Positions 24,430 through 33,679 of a stretch of 64,000 nucleotides of DNA are shown piece after piece (the stretch's first letter is position 1; each line of letters begins with the position of its first letter). Made by a program: the position numbers and the translations under genes. The DNA lies in NCBI RefSeq assembly GCF_035958815.1, contig NZ_CP108383.1, positions 5,022,001-5,086,000 of the forward strand. Reading direction: 5' to 3'. This DNA is from Nocardia sp. NBC_01327 (GTDB lineage Bacteria > Actinomycetota > Actinomycetes > Mycobacteriales > Mycobacteriaceae). Below the pieces are notes generated by a model. That model was not told the DNA's origin. It was given only the letters and a program-made list of their open reading frames with translations, and did no database searches.

Positions 24430-24978
24430 GTGAATGATTCGGTGGATCTGCTGCTGCACCCGGTGCGCCTGCGCATTGTGCAGACGTTCCTGGGCGACCG
24501 TGCGCTGACCACATCCCAGCTGCGTGAGGAGCTCTCGGATATCCCGCCGGCCAGCCTGTACCGCCACGTCGCGCGCCTGGTGCAGGCGCAGGTGCTGCAG
24601 GTGGTGGCCGAACGGAAGATCCGCGGAACCGTGGAGCGCACCTACGTTCTACGTCTCGTGGCGGCATCGATCGGCCCGGATGCGGCCGCGGCGATGAGCG
24701 CGGATGAGCACCGGCAGGCGTTCATGGCGTTTGTCGCGGGGCTGATGGCCGATGCGGACCGCTACTTCCAGCGCGGCGATGTGGACCTGCTCCGGGACAG
24801 GGTCACCTATCAGCTGGGAGGCATGTGGCTCGATGACGCCGAATACGGTGAACTGCTCACGGATCTGAGGAGGGTCCTCGCGCCGCGAGCGGCCAACGGA
24901 CCGAAGCCCGGTCGCAGACGCCGAGTCCTGGCGACAGTCCTGCTGCTCGGCGATGACGCACCGGGTACACAGCAGTAG
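24430..24978 (+). CDS. ArsR-like winged-helix regulator
   Basis: The ~182-residue protein begins VNDSVDLLLHPVRLRIVQTF, the usual ArsR/HTH_20 start. The helix TTSQLREELSDIPPASLYRHV and the C-terminal effector-like helices follow. No metal-binding cysteines are visible, so it is not a typical metal sensor. The GTG at 24430 is the best start in frame; the ribosome-site spacing is poor, so leaderless translation is possible. It is divergent from the beta-lactamase-like gene and just upstream of an epoxide hydrolase. Confidence 0.8.
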   Translation: MNDSVDLLLHPVRLRIVQTFLGDRALTTSQLREELSDIPPASLYRHVARLVQAQVLQVVAERKIRGTVERTYVLRLVAASIGPDAAAAMSADEHRQAFMAFVAGLMADADRYFQRGDVDLLRDRVTYQLGGMWLDDAEYGELLTDLRRVLAPRAANGPKPGRRRRVLATVLLLGDDAPGTQQ

Positions 24979-25018
24979 TGTCGGGTGGCGAATAGTCCCG
25001 GCCACTCAGGAGACGAGT

Positions 25019-26263
25019 TTGCACATCGAAGTCACCTCGGAAAATCGTTCGTTTCCCCTGCTGCAGCAGCCGATTCATGTGCCCGACAGCGTGCTGGAGG
25101 ATCTTCAGCAGCGGCTGGCGCTGACCCGCTGGTCCGATGATGCGGGCAATTCGGACGGCAGTTACGGCGTGCCCAAGGCGTATCTGCAGCAGCTCGTCGA
25201 GTACTGGCGCACCGAGTTCGACTGGCGCACCGCCGAATCCGCCATCAACGCCTACGAGCACTACCGGGTCGATATCGACGGTGTGCCGGTGCATTTCATG
25301 CGCAAGCCCGGTGTCGGACCGCATCCGATCCCGCTGATCCTCACGCACGGCTGGCCCTGGACGTTCTGGCACTGGTCGAATGTCGTGGACGCGCTGGCGG
25401 ATCCGGGCGCACACGGCGGTGATCCGGCCGACGCCTTCGACGTGATCGTCCCGTCCTTCCCCGGTTTCGGCTTCTCCACGCCCGTCCCCGATCGCCCCGA
25501 CCTGAACTTCTGGAAGGTCGCCGATATCTGGCACACCCTCATGACCGAGGTGCTGGGCCACGCCAAATACGCCGCCGCGGGATGCGATGTCGGCGCGCTG
25601 GTCACCGGCCAGCTCGGCCACAAATACGCCGACGAGCTCTACGGCATCCACATCGGCTCGGGCCAGCGCCTGGACCTGTTCAACGGCGACCGGGCCTGGG
25701 ACATCACCGGCGGCCGCCCCCTCCCCGAAGGCCTGCCCGCCGACGTGCACGCCCGAATCCTGGAGCTGGAGAAGCGCTTCGCCGTCCACCTGTCCGCCCA
25801 GATGCTCGCCCCCAGCACCCTCGCCCACGGCCTCTCCGACTCCCCGGCCGGCATGCTGTCCTGGATCCTCGAGCGCTGGACCACCTGGAGCGACAACCAC
25901 GGCGATATCGAAACCGTCTTCAGCCGAGACGAACTCCTCACCCACGCCACCATCTACTGGGTCACCAATTCCATCAGCACCTCGATCCGCATCTACGCCA
26001 ACCACAACCGCTACCCCTGGACCCCGTCTCACGACCGGCGCCCGGCAATAGAAGCCCCCACCGGCATCACCTTCGTCGCCCACGAAAACCCACCCGGCGT
26101 CACCACCGCCGACCGCGTCTCCCACTTCCTCACCACCGACCGCGCCGACTGGTACAACCACGTCAACCTCACCGCCCACGAACACGGCGGCCACTTCATC
26201 CCCTGGGAGATCCCGGACGAATGGATCGCCGACCTCCGGCGCACCTTCCGCGAGCGGCGCTGA
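25019..26263 (+). CDS. Epoxide hydrolase (EHN domain, alpha/beta hydrolase)
   Basis: The ~414-residue protein carries an N-terminal EHN domain with PIHVPDSVLEDLQQRLALTR, then an alpha/beta hydrolase fold. The oxyanion motif is HGWPWTFWHW, the nucleophile Asp is in AAGCDVGALVTG, and a late His is in EHGGHFIPWE. This matches microsomal-type epoxide hydrolases that open epoxides to diols. The TTG start is chosen because AGGAGA lies 5 nt upstream and the EHN domain begins soon after. Confidence 0.9.
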   Translation: MHIEVTSENRSFPLLQQPIHVPDSVLEDLQQRLALTRWSDDAGNSDGSYGVPKAYLQQLVEYWRTEFDWRTAESAINAYEHYRVDIDGVPVHFMRKPGVGPHPIPLILTHGWPWTFWHWSNVVDALADPGAHGGDPADAFDVIVPSFPGFGFSTPVPDRPDLNFWKVADIWHTLMTEVLGHAKYAAAGCDVGALVTGQLGHKYADELYGIHIGSGQRLDLFNGDRAWDITGGRPLPEGLPADVHARILELEKRFAVHLSAQMLAPSTLAHGLSDSPAGMLSWILERWTTWSDNHGDIETVFSRDELLTHATIYWVTNSISTSIRIYANHNRYPWTPSHDRRPAIEAPTGITFVAHENPPGVTTADRVSHFLTTDRADWYNHVNLTAHEHGGHFIPWEIPDEWIADLRRTFRERR

Positions 26264-26471
26264 CGAAACGGCAAGTCGCACAGCATCATCACCTGCCCGC
26301 AGTGTGTCGGTATCGACCCCTGGGGTGTCCCTGGGCGAGGGTGCCGCCGGTACTTTCTACTACGACACCGCCCTGAGCGGGTCCGCCGCCGCGATGGCAT
26401 CCGTTCTCGCCGTCACGAGCAGTGACCACGTCGTCTTCGGCTCCGCGGCGGAATTCGCGTGATGGGCGCTG

Positions 26472-27845
26472 TCAGGGCAGGCGGCGCACCGCCGGCGGGG
26501 TCCATGTCCCGTCGAGAACCGATTGATCGGGCCAGTAGGCGCGCAGGTACAGGGAGAACTCGGCGTTGGGTGCGGGAAGCCAATTCGATTGCAGTGCGGC
26601 ATCTTCCGGGGGGCTCGCAGCAGCGATCAGGGTGAGGGAGCCGTCGTCGGCGTAGTGCAGATTGTTGTTCTTGGTGCCGAGGGAGTAGCGGCCCAGGTCG
26701 TTCGGGTGGAAGAAGTGGTGGATGTTGTAGAGGGTGAGGGACCAGAAACCACGGACGGGAGGCAGGCCGCCGGCGGGGAAGGTCACGGCGTAGGCGTTCG
26801 CGCCGTGGAGGCGGGCGCCTGTTTCGTCGAGGTCCTGGTAGAAGTACGCGGTTTCGTTCGGGCTGTTGACGAAGATATTGGCCTTGTCCATCGCGGTGCG
26901 CGAGAGGTAATCGGTGCCGAAGGACGCACCATTGCGCTGAGTTCTCCAGTGATGGGTGCTGGGCAGCCCGATATTGCGGAACTGGAACAGCTCGGTGACG
27001 AGGGTGGCGTCGGCGTCTTTCGCGGTGTCGCGCAAGAGATTCGCGGTACCGGCGTCGGTGGCGGCCGCGTCCGTCAGGGAGGCGAACCAGGCGTGCAGGG
27101 CCGCTTCGCCCGCGCGTGCGGGAACCTCGTTCAGAATGGCGGGCAATTCGTCGAAGTACTTGTCCGGCACGACGAATTGGGTTTCGGATTCACCGGAGCC
27201 CCCGTCGCCGGGGAAGTGCGGCACAGCCTTCCAATCGCGGTGCTGTGTCTCGCCGGTGTAGTCGGCCAGCGGGTACATGACGATCTGCTGCAGGATCGGC
27301 TGGATCGCCTCCCGGTCCTCGTCGGTGTCGTCCAGGAATACGCGCGGCAGGACGATGGCGACGCGGGTGTCGAAGGTGAAGACCCCCTCGATGCCTTTCG
27401 GCGTCCGCCCTTCCCATCCCGCGGGAGCGAGCAGGTAGAACCCCGGCTTCGTGCCGTACATGGCGCCCAGTCGCAGGAATGATTCGGTGCGCTGATCCAC
27501 GCCCTGGTACACCCAGAACCGTTCGCCGAAATCCGGTACCTGAATCACCGACGGGCCCAGTTCGGCCGCGAGGATGCCCGCGCCGTAGACCACATCCTGA
27601 TTCGGGCAGGCCACATGCTTCTGCTTGGGCGAGATGTAGTCCGAGAGCATGCACAGTCTGCCGGGTGGCGCTCCGGGCACCACCCCGTCGATCAGACCGG
27701 GCTCGGGTAGCTGGGAGAACACCGCATGCCTGTTGTGCATATTCACCAGCGGCCATCCCCAGAGGTAGGCCAGGCGTCCCAGCGACCGCACGTAGTCCTC
27801 GGTCAGGCGGGTGCCGGGCAGTGGTCCGGGCAACGATTCAGACAC
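26472..27845 (-). CDS. DUF1254/DUF1214 protein (paralogue 1)
   Basis: The ~457-residue protein has an N-terminal DUF1254-like domain with LAYLWGWPLVNMHNR and PNQDVVYGAGIL. A C-terminal DUF1214-like domain follows, with VTFPAGGLPPVRGFWSLTLY and ending SVLDGTWTPP. No enzymatic activity is firmly known for the family. No signal peptide is seen with the GTG start, which is chosen for GGGAG 7 nt upstream; the frame extends 61 codons further. It is divergent from two further paralogues across a 181-bp gap with a CTAACGTTAG palindrome. Confidence 0.85.
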   Translation of the reverse strand: MSESLPGPLPGTRLTEDYVRSLGRLAYLWGWPLVNMHNRHAVFSQLPEPGLIDGVVPGAPPGRLCMLSDYISPKQKHVACPNQDVVYGAGILAAELGPSVIQVPDFGERFWVYQGVDQRTESFLRLGAMYGTKPGFYLLAPAGWEGRTPKGIEGVFTFDTRVAIVLPRVFLDDTDEDREAIQPILQQIVMYPLADYTGETQHRDWKAVPHFPGDGGSGESETQFVVPDKYFDELPAILNEVPARAGEAALHAWFASLTDAAATDAGTANLLRDTAKDADATLVTELFQFRNIGLPSTHHWRTQRNGASFGTDYLSRTAMDKANIFVNSPNETAYFYQDLDETGARLHGANAYAVTFPAGGLPPVRGFWSLTLYNIHHFFHPNDLGRYSLGTKNNNLHYADDGSLTLIAAASPPEDAALQSNWLPAPNAEFSLYLRAYWPDQSVLDGTWTPPAVRRLP

Positions 27846-27981
27846 GTGGAGCTCCCTTCGTATCCGTTCGTCCACCTCAGACTGCCGAATCCGGCGCTGC
27901 TTCCGGATCATCCGCATCGGGTGATATCGGCCGCCTGTTTCATCCGAAATGGGTGATGCGTCGTAGTCTCCAGAATGGTTG

Positions 27982-27991
27982 CCTAACGTTA
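27982..27991. promoter_or_regulatory. Palindrome CTAACGTTAG between divergent DUF1254 genes
   Basis: CTAACGTTAG is a perfect 10-bp palindrome (GCCTAACGTTAGCT with flanks) 36 bp before the forward DUF1254 gene. It is the most operator-like sequence in this divergent promoter; the binding protein is not evident. Confidence 0.4.
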
Positions 27992-28026
27992 GCTGTGGCG
28001 GCTGACTGTAGAGAGGGGGCTGGTGC

Positions 28027-29460
28027 ATGGGTCATTACGACGAGCTCGCGGAGGCCGGATTCGACGGCGGATTCCCGACCGCAGAGACGGTGCGGCTACT
28101 GCGTGACGAACTGGTCTTCCAGCGTGCCGTGCAGAGCTACCTGTGGTCGCTGCCGGCCATCAATATCTGGGCGATGAAGGAGGGGTCGGAGGCCACCTTC
28201 GGCAGCGGCTATCACGTACTGCCCATCTGGCAGGACCGGATCGATGCCAAGACCCTGGTGACCACTCCCAATTTCGACGTCGTCTACGCGATGGGCTATC
28301 TGGACCTCGGTCTGCACGGCCCGCTGGTGGTCGAGGCGCCGGCCGGCGTGCAGGGCATGTTCGACGATTTCTGGCAGCGCCCCATCGCCGGTCCGACCAT
28401 CGACGGGCAGCTCTGGCGCGGTGATGTGGGCCTGGCCGGACCGGACGCGGGCAAGGGCGGCACCTACGTGCTGCTGCCGCCCGGCTACGACGGCCCGGAA
28501 CCGGCGGACGGCTACGTCTACCGATCTCGGACCAATAATGTGTTCCTGTTCTGGCGCGCCTTCTTCGCCGATCCGTCGGACCTGTCCGACGCGGTGGGCC
28601 GCATCGAACAGACCGTCGTCTACCCGCTCGGCGCACGCGCCGGCGCGGCGGCGATGCAGTTCCCCCGGGCCTCGGGCGTTGCGTGCAACATGCTGTTCCC
28701 CAGTGACGGAACATATTTCGAGCTCCTCGACAGATTCATCCAGAACGAAGCGGTCGACCCGTACGACCTGGACATGCGCGGATTCCTGCACACCCTGGGC
28801 ATCGAGAAGGGGCGCACCTTCGCCCCGGACCCCGCCGATCGTGCACTGCTGGACAAGGCGGCCCGCACGGCCTTCAAAATCTCGAAGGTGACGGTGACCA
28901 GCCTGCTTCCCCTGGAACCCGGCGGCACGTACTTCCCGGATCAGCCGTGGGTCAACACCTTCGCGGGACAGAACACTGAATTCCAGTCCAGCGCAACGTT
29001 CACCAATCTCGAGCAGCGCACCGCATTCTTCGCCGCCGCCTACTCCGATTCGCCCGGCATGGTCGTCGACCTGGTCGGAAAGGGCGCCAAGTACCCCGCG
29101 ACGATGAAGGACGTCAACGGCGATCCGCTCGCGGGCGGCCGCTCCTATTCGCTGCGGCTGCCGCCCGATATTCCGGCGGCCCTGTTCTGGTCGGTGGCGA
29201 TCTACGACAGCGTTACCGCCTCCGGACTCGACAACGGCCAGCGATTCCCGTCCATCAACACGATGGACAAGCCGACCGCGAATCCCGATGGCTCCCATGA
29301 CATCTACTTCGGGCCCGACAAGCCCGCCGGTGCGGATGACACCAACTGGCTGGCCACCGTGCCCGGCAAGGGCTATTTCGTCATCTTGCGTCTGTACGGG
29401 CCCGGCGCGGAGTTTTTCGACCAGACCTGGAAACCCGGTGATCTGCACCCGATTTCCTGA
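28027..29460 (+). CDS. DUF1254/DUF1214 protein (paralogue 2)
   Basis: The 477-residue protein has the DUF1254 part with YLWSLPAINIWAMKEG and TTPNFDVVYAMGYLDLG, and the DUF1214 part with YSLRLPPDIPAALFWSVAIY. No signal peptide is seen, so it should be cytoplasmic. The ATG start is preceded by GAGAGGGGG. It is followed after 34 bp by the lipoprotein paralogue in the same direction, so the two are probably co-transcribed. Confidence 0.87.
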   Translation: MGHYDELAEAGFDGGFPTAETVRLLRDELVFQRAVQSYLWSLPAINIWAMKEGSEATFGSGYHVLPIWQDRIDAKTLVTTPNFDVVYAMGYLDLGLHGPLVVEAPAGVQGMFDDFWQRPIAGPTIDGQLWRGDVGLAGPDAGKGGTYVLLPPGYDGPEPADGYVYRSRTNNVFLFWRAFFADPSDLSDAVGRIEQTVVYPLGARAGAAAMQFPRASGVACNMLFPSDGTYFELLDRFIQNEAVDPYDLDMRGFLHTLGIEKGRTFAPDPADRALLDKAARTAFKISKVTVTSLLPLEPGGTYFPDQPWVNTFAGQNTEFQSSATFTNLEQRTAFFAAAYSDSPGMVVDLVGKGAKYPATMKDVNGDPLAGGRSYSLRLPPDIPAALFWSVAIYDSVTASGLDNGQRFPSINTMDKPTANPDGSHDIYFGPDKPAGADDTNWLATVPGKGYFVILRLYGPGAEFFDQTWKPGDLHPIS

Positions 29461-29494
29461 CACCGGCAGGGCACCTCGACAGAAGGGATCGTTG

Positions 29495-30958
29495 ATGACA
29501 TTCGGTTCATTCGATACGAAGCAGGACCGGGCGGTCGCACCCGGACGGCAGTGGCCGCGACGCGGAGCACTCGCCGCACTACTGTCGGTGACCGTGGCGG
29601 CGAGCTTCGGCCTGGTCGCGTGCAGCAGCGATTCCTCCTCGGACAATAGCTCCTCGACCTCCACCACCACCGTCTCCGATGATCCGGCCGCGATCGCGAC
29701 CGACGCGTATGTCTTCGGATACCCACTGGTGCTGATGGACGCGACGCGCGCAGCGGCGTTGCCGGCCAATCACTTCGACCACGCCGACGCGCTGCCGACC
29801 GCCGCGGACCGTTCGGTGGTGCGGTTGAACCTCGACACGCTGTATTCGCAGGCCTGGCTGGATGTGAAGAACGAGCCGATGGTGATCCAGATTCCGCAGA
29901 TGGACAGCGGCCGGTACTGGCTCATGCAATTCATGGACGCGTGGAGCAATACCCGGCACGATCCGAGCAGTCTGGATCCGAAACTGAAGTCCGGCGCGAA
30001 GTCCGGTCCGTTCACCTATGCGATTACCGGCCCCGGCTGGCACGGCACCCTGCCCGATGACATCACACCGCTGCCGGTGCCCACCGACACGGCTTGGCTA
30101 CTGGGCCGCGTGCAGGTCAACGGTCAGGACGATATCGCGGCGGTGCAGGCCATCCAGAATCAGATGAAGCTGGTTCCCTTGAGCCAGTGGCAGTCCGGCG
30201 ATCGCGATAATCTTCCCGCCCCCAGCCCGGCGGACAAGTCGGTGCAGCCCTCCAAACAGGTGGCGGATATGGACGGACCCGCCTTCTTCGCCACATTGAG
30301 CGCGCTGATGGTCGACAATCCGCCCGCAGCGGCCGATGCTCCGGCCATGGCCCGGTTCGCCAAGATCGGGCTCACACCGGGCGGCGCCACCGACAAGGTC
30401 TCGGCCGACGTGCTGAACAATGCCGCGACCGCGGCTCAGAAATCCATTGCCGCATACCACGATCCGAGCTCCAAGAACGAGAACGGCTGGACGTTCGGCA
30501 CGAATACCGGCACCTACGGCACCGACTACATCAACCGCGCCTACATCGCGGCGCACGGATTGGGAGCGAACCTGCCGCAGGATGCGCTGTACCCCACCAC
30601 CTTCACCAAGGCCGACGACAATGGCACGCCGATTCGATACCGGTTGCACTTCCCCGAGGGTCAGTTGCCTCCGGTGGGCGCGTTCTGGTCGTTGACCGCC
30701 TATGACGCGGACAGCTTCCTGATCGACAATCCGGCGAATATCTTCGCGGTCGGTCACCAGATTCCGGTGGTGAAGAATCCCGACGGATCGGTGGATATCG
30801 CCGTCCAGAATGCCGACCCGGGTTCGACTGTGCCCGTGGGCAATTGGCTGCCGATTCCGGCGGCGGGCCCGTTCTCGCTGACGCTGCGGCTGTACGCACC
30901 GGACAAGACGGCCGTCGACGGCACCTGGCAACCGCCCGCCCTGCAGAAAGTCAGCTGA
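29495..30958 (+). CDS. DUF1254/DUF1214 lipoprotein (paralogue 3)
   Basis: The ~487-residue protein has a twin-arginine-like N-terminus (QWPRRGALAALLSV) and a lipobox L-V-A-C, then a Ser/Thr linker. DUF1254 (TDAYVFGYPLVLMDATR, NLDTLYSQAWLDV) and DUF1214 (RYRLHFPEGQLPPVGAFWSL) follow, ending AVDGTWQPP. It should therefore be an extracytoplasmic, membrane-anchored version of the two neighbours. The ATG is preceded by GAAGGGA. It is the middle gene of a likely operon continuing into two small exported or membrane proteins. Confidence 0.88.
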   Translation: MTFGSFDTKQDRAVAPGRQWPRRGALAALLSVTVAASFGLVACSSDSSSDNSSSTSTTTVSDDPAAIATDAYVFGYPLVLMDATRAAALPANHFDHADALPTAADRSVVRLNLDTLYSQAWLDVKNEPMVIQIPQMDSGRYWLMQFMDAWSNTRHDPSSLDPKLKSGAKSGPFTYAITGPGWHGTLPDDITPLPVPTDTAWLLGRVQVNGQDDIAAVQAIQNQMKLVPLSQWQSGDRDNLPAPSPADKSVQPSKQVADMDGPAFFATLSALMVDNPPAAADAPAMARFAKIGLTPGGATDKVSADVLNNAATAAQKSIAAYHDPSSKNENGWTFGTNTGTYGTDYINRAYIAAHGLGANLPQDALYPTTFTKADDNGTPIRYRLHFPEGQLPPVGAFWSLTAYDADSFLIDNPANIFAVGHQIPVVKNPDGSVDIAVQNADPGSTVPVGNWLPIPAAGPFSLTLRLYAPDKTAVDGTWQPPALQKVS

Positions 30959-30992
30959 GGTCGCGATGCGGCGGATCGAGAAGGGGAACATC

Positions 30993-31394
30993 ATGTTGCG
31001 CCCAGTATTCGTGACAGCCGGGGCGGCCCTCGTCGCGGCCGTCTGTGCGGGACCCGCTGCGGCGCAGCCGATCTTCACCCCGGAACCCGATGGCGTCATC
31101 AAGGTGGAGTCATCGCCCGGGGAGTGGTGGAAGTGCACCCTCTACGGCATCGATCCGCCCATCGTGCGCGGCCTGCCGCCGGTGGTCGACTACCCGCCGG
31201 CCTCGTGGTCCTCGCCGACCGGGGCCACCGAGGGGACCGCGGATTTCGCAACGCCACCGGCCTACGCCAGGTTCGCCCCGGGAGCGCAGGTGGTCGCGGA
31301 CTGTGTGGGCCAATACCTGCCCATCCTCTGGCTGGAGCAACTGCAGGCGGGCCCCGCAGCCACCGCCGATCCCGCTACCGCAAACATCCCGTGA
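30993..31394 (+). CDS. Small secreted protein, unknown function
   Basis: The 133-residue protein has a clear signal peptide MLRPVFVTAGAALVAAVCAG with an AAA-x-like cleavage site near residue 25. The mature part has two cysteines (WWKCTLYG and VADCVGQ) and is rich in Pro and Ala. The ATG follows AAGGGGAA; an upstream in-frame start is rejected because it would bury the signal peptide. It follows the DUF1254 lipoprotein by 34 bp and is probably in the same operon. Confidence 0.75.
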   Translation: MLRPVFVTAGAALVAAVCAGPAAAQPIFTPEPDGVIKVESSPGEWWKCTLYGIDPPIVRGLPPVVDYPPASWSSPTGATEGTADFATPPAYARFAPGAQVVADCVGQYLPILWLEQLQAGPAATADPATANIP

Positions 31395-31422
31395 GCAGCA
31401 CCCCTTCGGATAAGGAAACACC

Positions 31423-31536
31423 ATGCTGATCCTCGGCGCGATCCTACTTTCCCCGATCATCGCCCTCACCGCACCGATCTGGGTCCCGATCTGGCTGGGC
31501 ATCCAAATCGGCGGCGCCTTCCCGGTCACACCATGA
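31423..31536 (+). CDS. 37-residue hydrophobic peptide
   Basis: This short ORF begins MLILGAILLSPIIALTAPIW and ends GGAFPVTP, i.e. one membrane-spanning segment. An AAGGA ribosome site lies 7 nt before its ATG and it follows the small secreted protein by 28 bp. Size, composition and signals support a real micro-protein rather than chance; its function is unknown. Confidence 0.55.
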   Translation: MLILGAILLSPIIALTAPIWVPIWLGIQIGGAFPVTP

Positions 31537-31683
31537 CAATGCCCGCGTGACCCTCTGCGCCGCATGCTCTTCGGACTCCCATATGCTCACCTGGGAGAGC
31601 GAGCCTTCGGGGGAGGCGTTCGCATGACGGGCCGACACGAACGACGGTGGTTGTCGGCGACAAGCCGATAGATGTGAGCCACG

Positions 31684-32205
31684 ATGACATGGTCGATACC
31701 GCAAATCACCACCGGTGCAGAGCGTCGTCTGCTCGAGTCCATGCTCGACCGCAACCGAGCCGAACTGATCGCTACGGTGCGCGGCCTGTCCGAACACGAT
31801 GCCCACCGCCGCCTCGTCGCGTCGCTGACCACACCGATCGGCTTGCTCAAGCACGCCGCGGTCGCTGAGCGAATCTGGTTCCAGCACGTCTTGGCCGGAA
31901 TACCCGAGAGTGAATGCGGCGGCGGCACGACGCCGGGCGACGCCAGTTTCGTCGTCGACGACACTGAGACCGTGGCCGACGTGATCGCCGAATTCGAAAC
32001 CGCCAGTGCACGTTCCCGTGCGATCGCCGCCCAATTCGACCTCGACGACATCAAGACGCACCCCCGTATCGGGGACGTCAGCCTCCGTTTCATCTACTTG
32101 CTCGCACTCGAGGACTTCGCCCGTCACGCCGGCCACGGTGACATCCTCGCCGAGCAGATCAACCACCCCGCCCCGCCGGGCATCCACGGTCCAGAACACT
32201 CCTAG
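31684..32205 (+). CDS. DinB/DUF664-family protein
   Basis: The 173-residue four-helix-bundle protein has MLDRNRAELIATVRGLSEHDAHRRL, then TPIGLLKHAAVAERIWF, and LALEDFARHAGHGDIL near the end. The last motif, with His residues spaced as in the DinB metal triad, is typical of DUF664/mycothiol-dependent DinB-like proteins. Such proteins may be thiol S-transferases; the substrate is unknown. The ATG (MTWSIPQ) is the first good start. Confidence 0.82.
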   Translation: MTWSIPQITTGAERRLLESMLDRNRAELIATVRGLSEHDAHRRLVASLTTPIGLLKHAAVAERIWFQHVLAGIPESECGGGTTPGDASFVVDDTETVADVIAEFETASARSRAIAAQFDLDDIKTHPRIGDVSLRFIYLLALEDFARHAGHGDILAEQINHPAPPGIHGPEHS

Positions 32206-32346
32206 CCGAGATCCCCGCCGACCCGCCGAGAGCCTCTGCCCGCCAGGAGATGCCCCCTCTTGCGGCAGCCCCTGCGCCCCGAAACGATTGCGAGACAGCG
32301 CCGGAGAGAACCTCGGTCCGGTGAGGATGGCGGGAGACTCAATCAC

Positions 32347-33048
32347 GTGGCTGCACAAACGAACTGGCGGGAAACCTGGATCGGCCAGCTCTTCACCATC
32401 GCGGCACTTCTGGTCGGCGTGGTCGCATCGATCGGAATAGTCGTCGGATGCCAACGGGGGCAGTGGTTTTTGGTTGTGTTGTCGGTGGTGGTGCTGGCGG
32501 TCTGCATCCCGATCGTGGTACCAGCGGTATTAGCGGATCTGCTCGGTCAGGTCATGCTCGCGGTGATGATTCTGACGGTGCCTCTGCTGATCGTCCCGCG
32601 TGGCAGAAGCTGGTGGTTACGGACTTGGGGCCCCGCACTCGCGGGCTTTCCGACCCGAAAGCCGCCCCCTGACAGCGAACCCATTCCTGTCGTCGCAGAT
32701 ATCGTCCCGGCGGCGGAAGAACTCGAAGAGCTCCTCGGAATGATGGACGCCGACGTCCCATCCACATGGTCGAAGACTGTGAGAGAACAGCTTTCGGTCC
32801 CGCGATTCCTGGAGCTGAATCCGGAATTCCCGGTCAACGCCAGAGCCCAGTATGCACATCTGCTGGAATCACGATGGATGACCACAGTCGACTTCTTCGA
32901 CCTGACCGGTGTTTCGATCGAGGATGACGACCTGCTCTACGACTTCCTCGCACGGTCCTATCGATACATCTTCGAAAACATCGATCCGGATGACTTGGAA
33001 GAGCAGCCAGCGACGCGCCCCTGGGACACATCGCGATTCAGTTCGTAG
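32347..33048 (+). CDS. Membrane protein with C-terminal acidic domain, unknown
   Basis: The ~233-residue protein has about three hydrophobic N-terminal segments (LFTIAALLVGVVASIGIVVG, WFLVVLSVVVLAVCIP, VMLAVMILTVPLLIV). A soluble acidic C-terminal half follows, containing VDFFDLTGVSIEDDDLLYDF. The GTG start (VAAQTNW) is set by GGGAG about 11 nt upstream; longer in-frame starts look non-coding. No family was recognised. It is followed after 23 bp by another membrane protein gene, so they may form a pair. Confidence 0.6.
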   Translation: MAAQTNWRETWIGQLFTIAALLVGVVASIGIVVGCQRGQWFLVVLSVVVLAVCIPIVVPAVLADLLGQVMLAVMILTVPLLIVPRGRSWWLRTWGPALAGFPTRKPPPDSEPIPVVADIVPAAEELEELLGMMDADVPSTWSKTVREQLSVPRFLELNPEFPVNARAQYAHLLESRWMTTVDFFDLTGVSIEDDDLLYDFLARSYRYIFENIDPDDLEEQPATRPWDTSRFSS

Positions 33049-33071
33049 GTGACCTGGCAGACTCGCCCACT

Positions 33072-33605
33072 GTGTCAACAGCTGATGAGTCTGCGGTCGT
33101 ACCGCCATTGTCCTCAGGTCCTCACTACGCGACATTTGGGCGTCGTGTAGGTCGACTGATACTGGGACTGGGCAGCCTGGGAACGCTTTTCGGCCCATAC
33201 CTCCCGCTGGTGCACTACCCCGGTCTCAATTCCGACTACACATTGATGGAGTCGTCGCAACAACTCGGCGCCCCTGGAGTCGGGTTGTTGATCGCGGGAT
33301 CGGTGGTGCTGCTGGCGGCGGCAGGTTTGCTGTTCGAAAGAGTCCAGACCCCCGCGAGGCTCGGGGTGGTGCTGGTGCTGGCGTGCCTCGAGTCCTTCGG
33401 GTCCTTGTTCGTCTACGCGATCGCGTTCACCCTGATATGGACCGCATCCCCAGAACTCATCGACACTGACTCCCACAGACACTATTTCGTCGAAGCCCAC
33501 TTCAGATATGCCGCCTTGGTTCCGGTGCTGTCGTGCGGGTTGATGATCGCCGGCGCGCTCTGGTGGTGTGTCGACGCCCGCCAGGCGCGGAAGAACACAG
33601 TGTGA
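33072..33605 (+). CDS. Four-helix membrane protein, unknown
   Basis: The 177-residue protein has about four hydrophobic segments: LILGLGSLGTLFGPYLPLV, GVGLLIAGSVVLLAAAGLLF, LGVVLVLACLESFGSLFVYA, and VPVLSCGLMIAGALWW. A polar loop between helices one and two contains PGLNSDYTLMESSQQLG. The GTG start lies 23 bp after the previous membrane protein. No function is assignable. Confidence 0.55.
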   Translation: MSTADESAVVPPLSSGPHYATFGRRVGRLILGLGSLGTLFGPYLPLVHYPGLNSDYTLMESSQQLGAPGVGLLIAGSVVLLAAAGLLFERVQTPARLGVVLVLACLESFGSLFVYAIAFTLIWTASPELIDTDSHRHYFVEAHFRYAALVPVLSCGLMIAGALWWCVDARQARKNTV

Positions 33606-33679
33606 CCGCTGCCGACGGGCTCCAAGCCGCTCCGTTCCACGACGCCCTGTTCTGAAACACTGTGCCCTGCAATAAGAGT

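Noticed and set aside
26264..26471. Possible small gene between the epoxide hydrolase and DUF1254 paralogue 1
   Set aside because: No frame with ribosome site or plausible composition was found.
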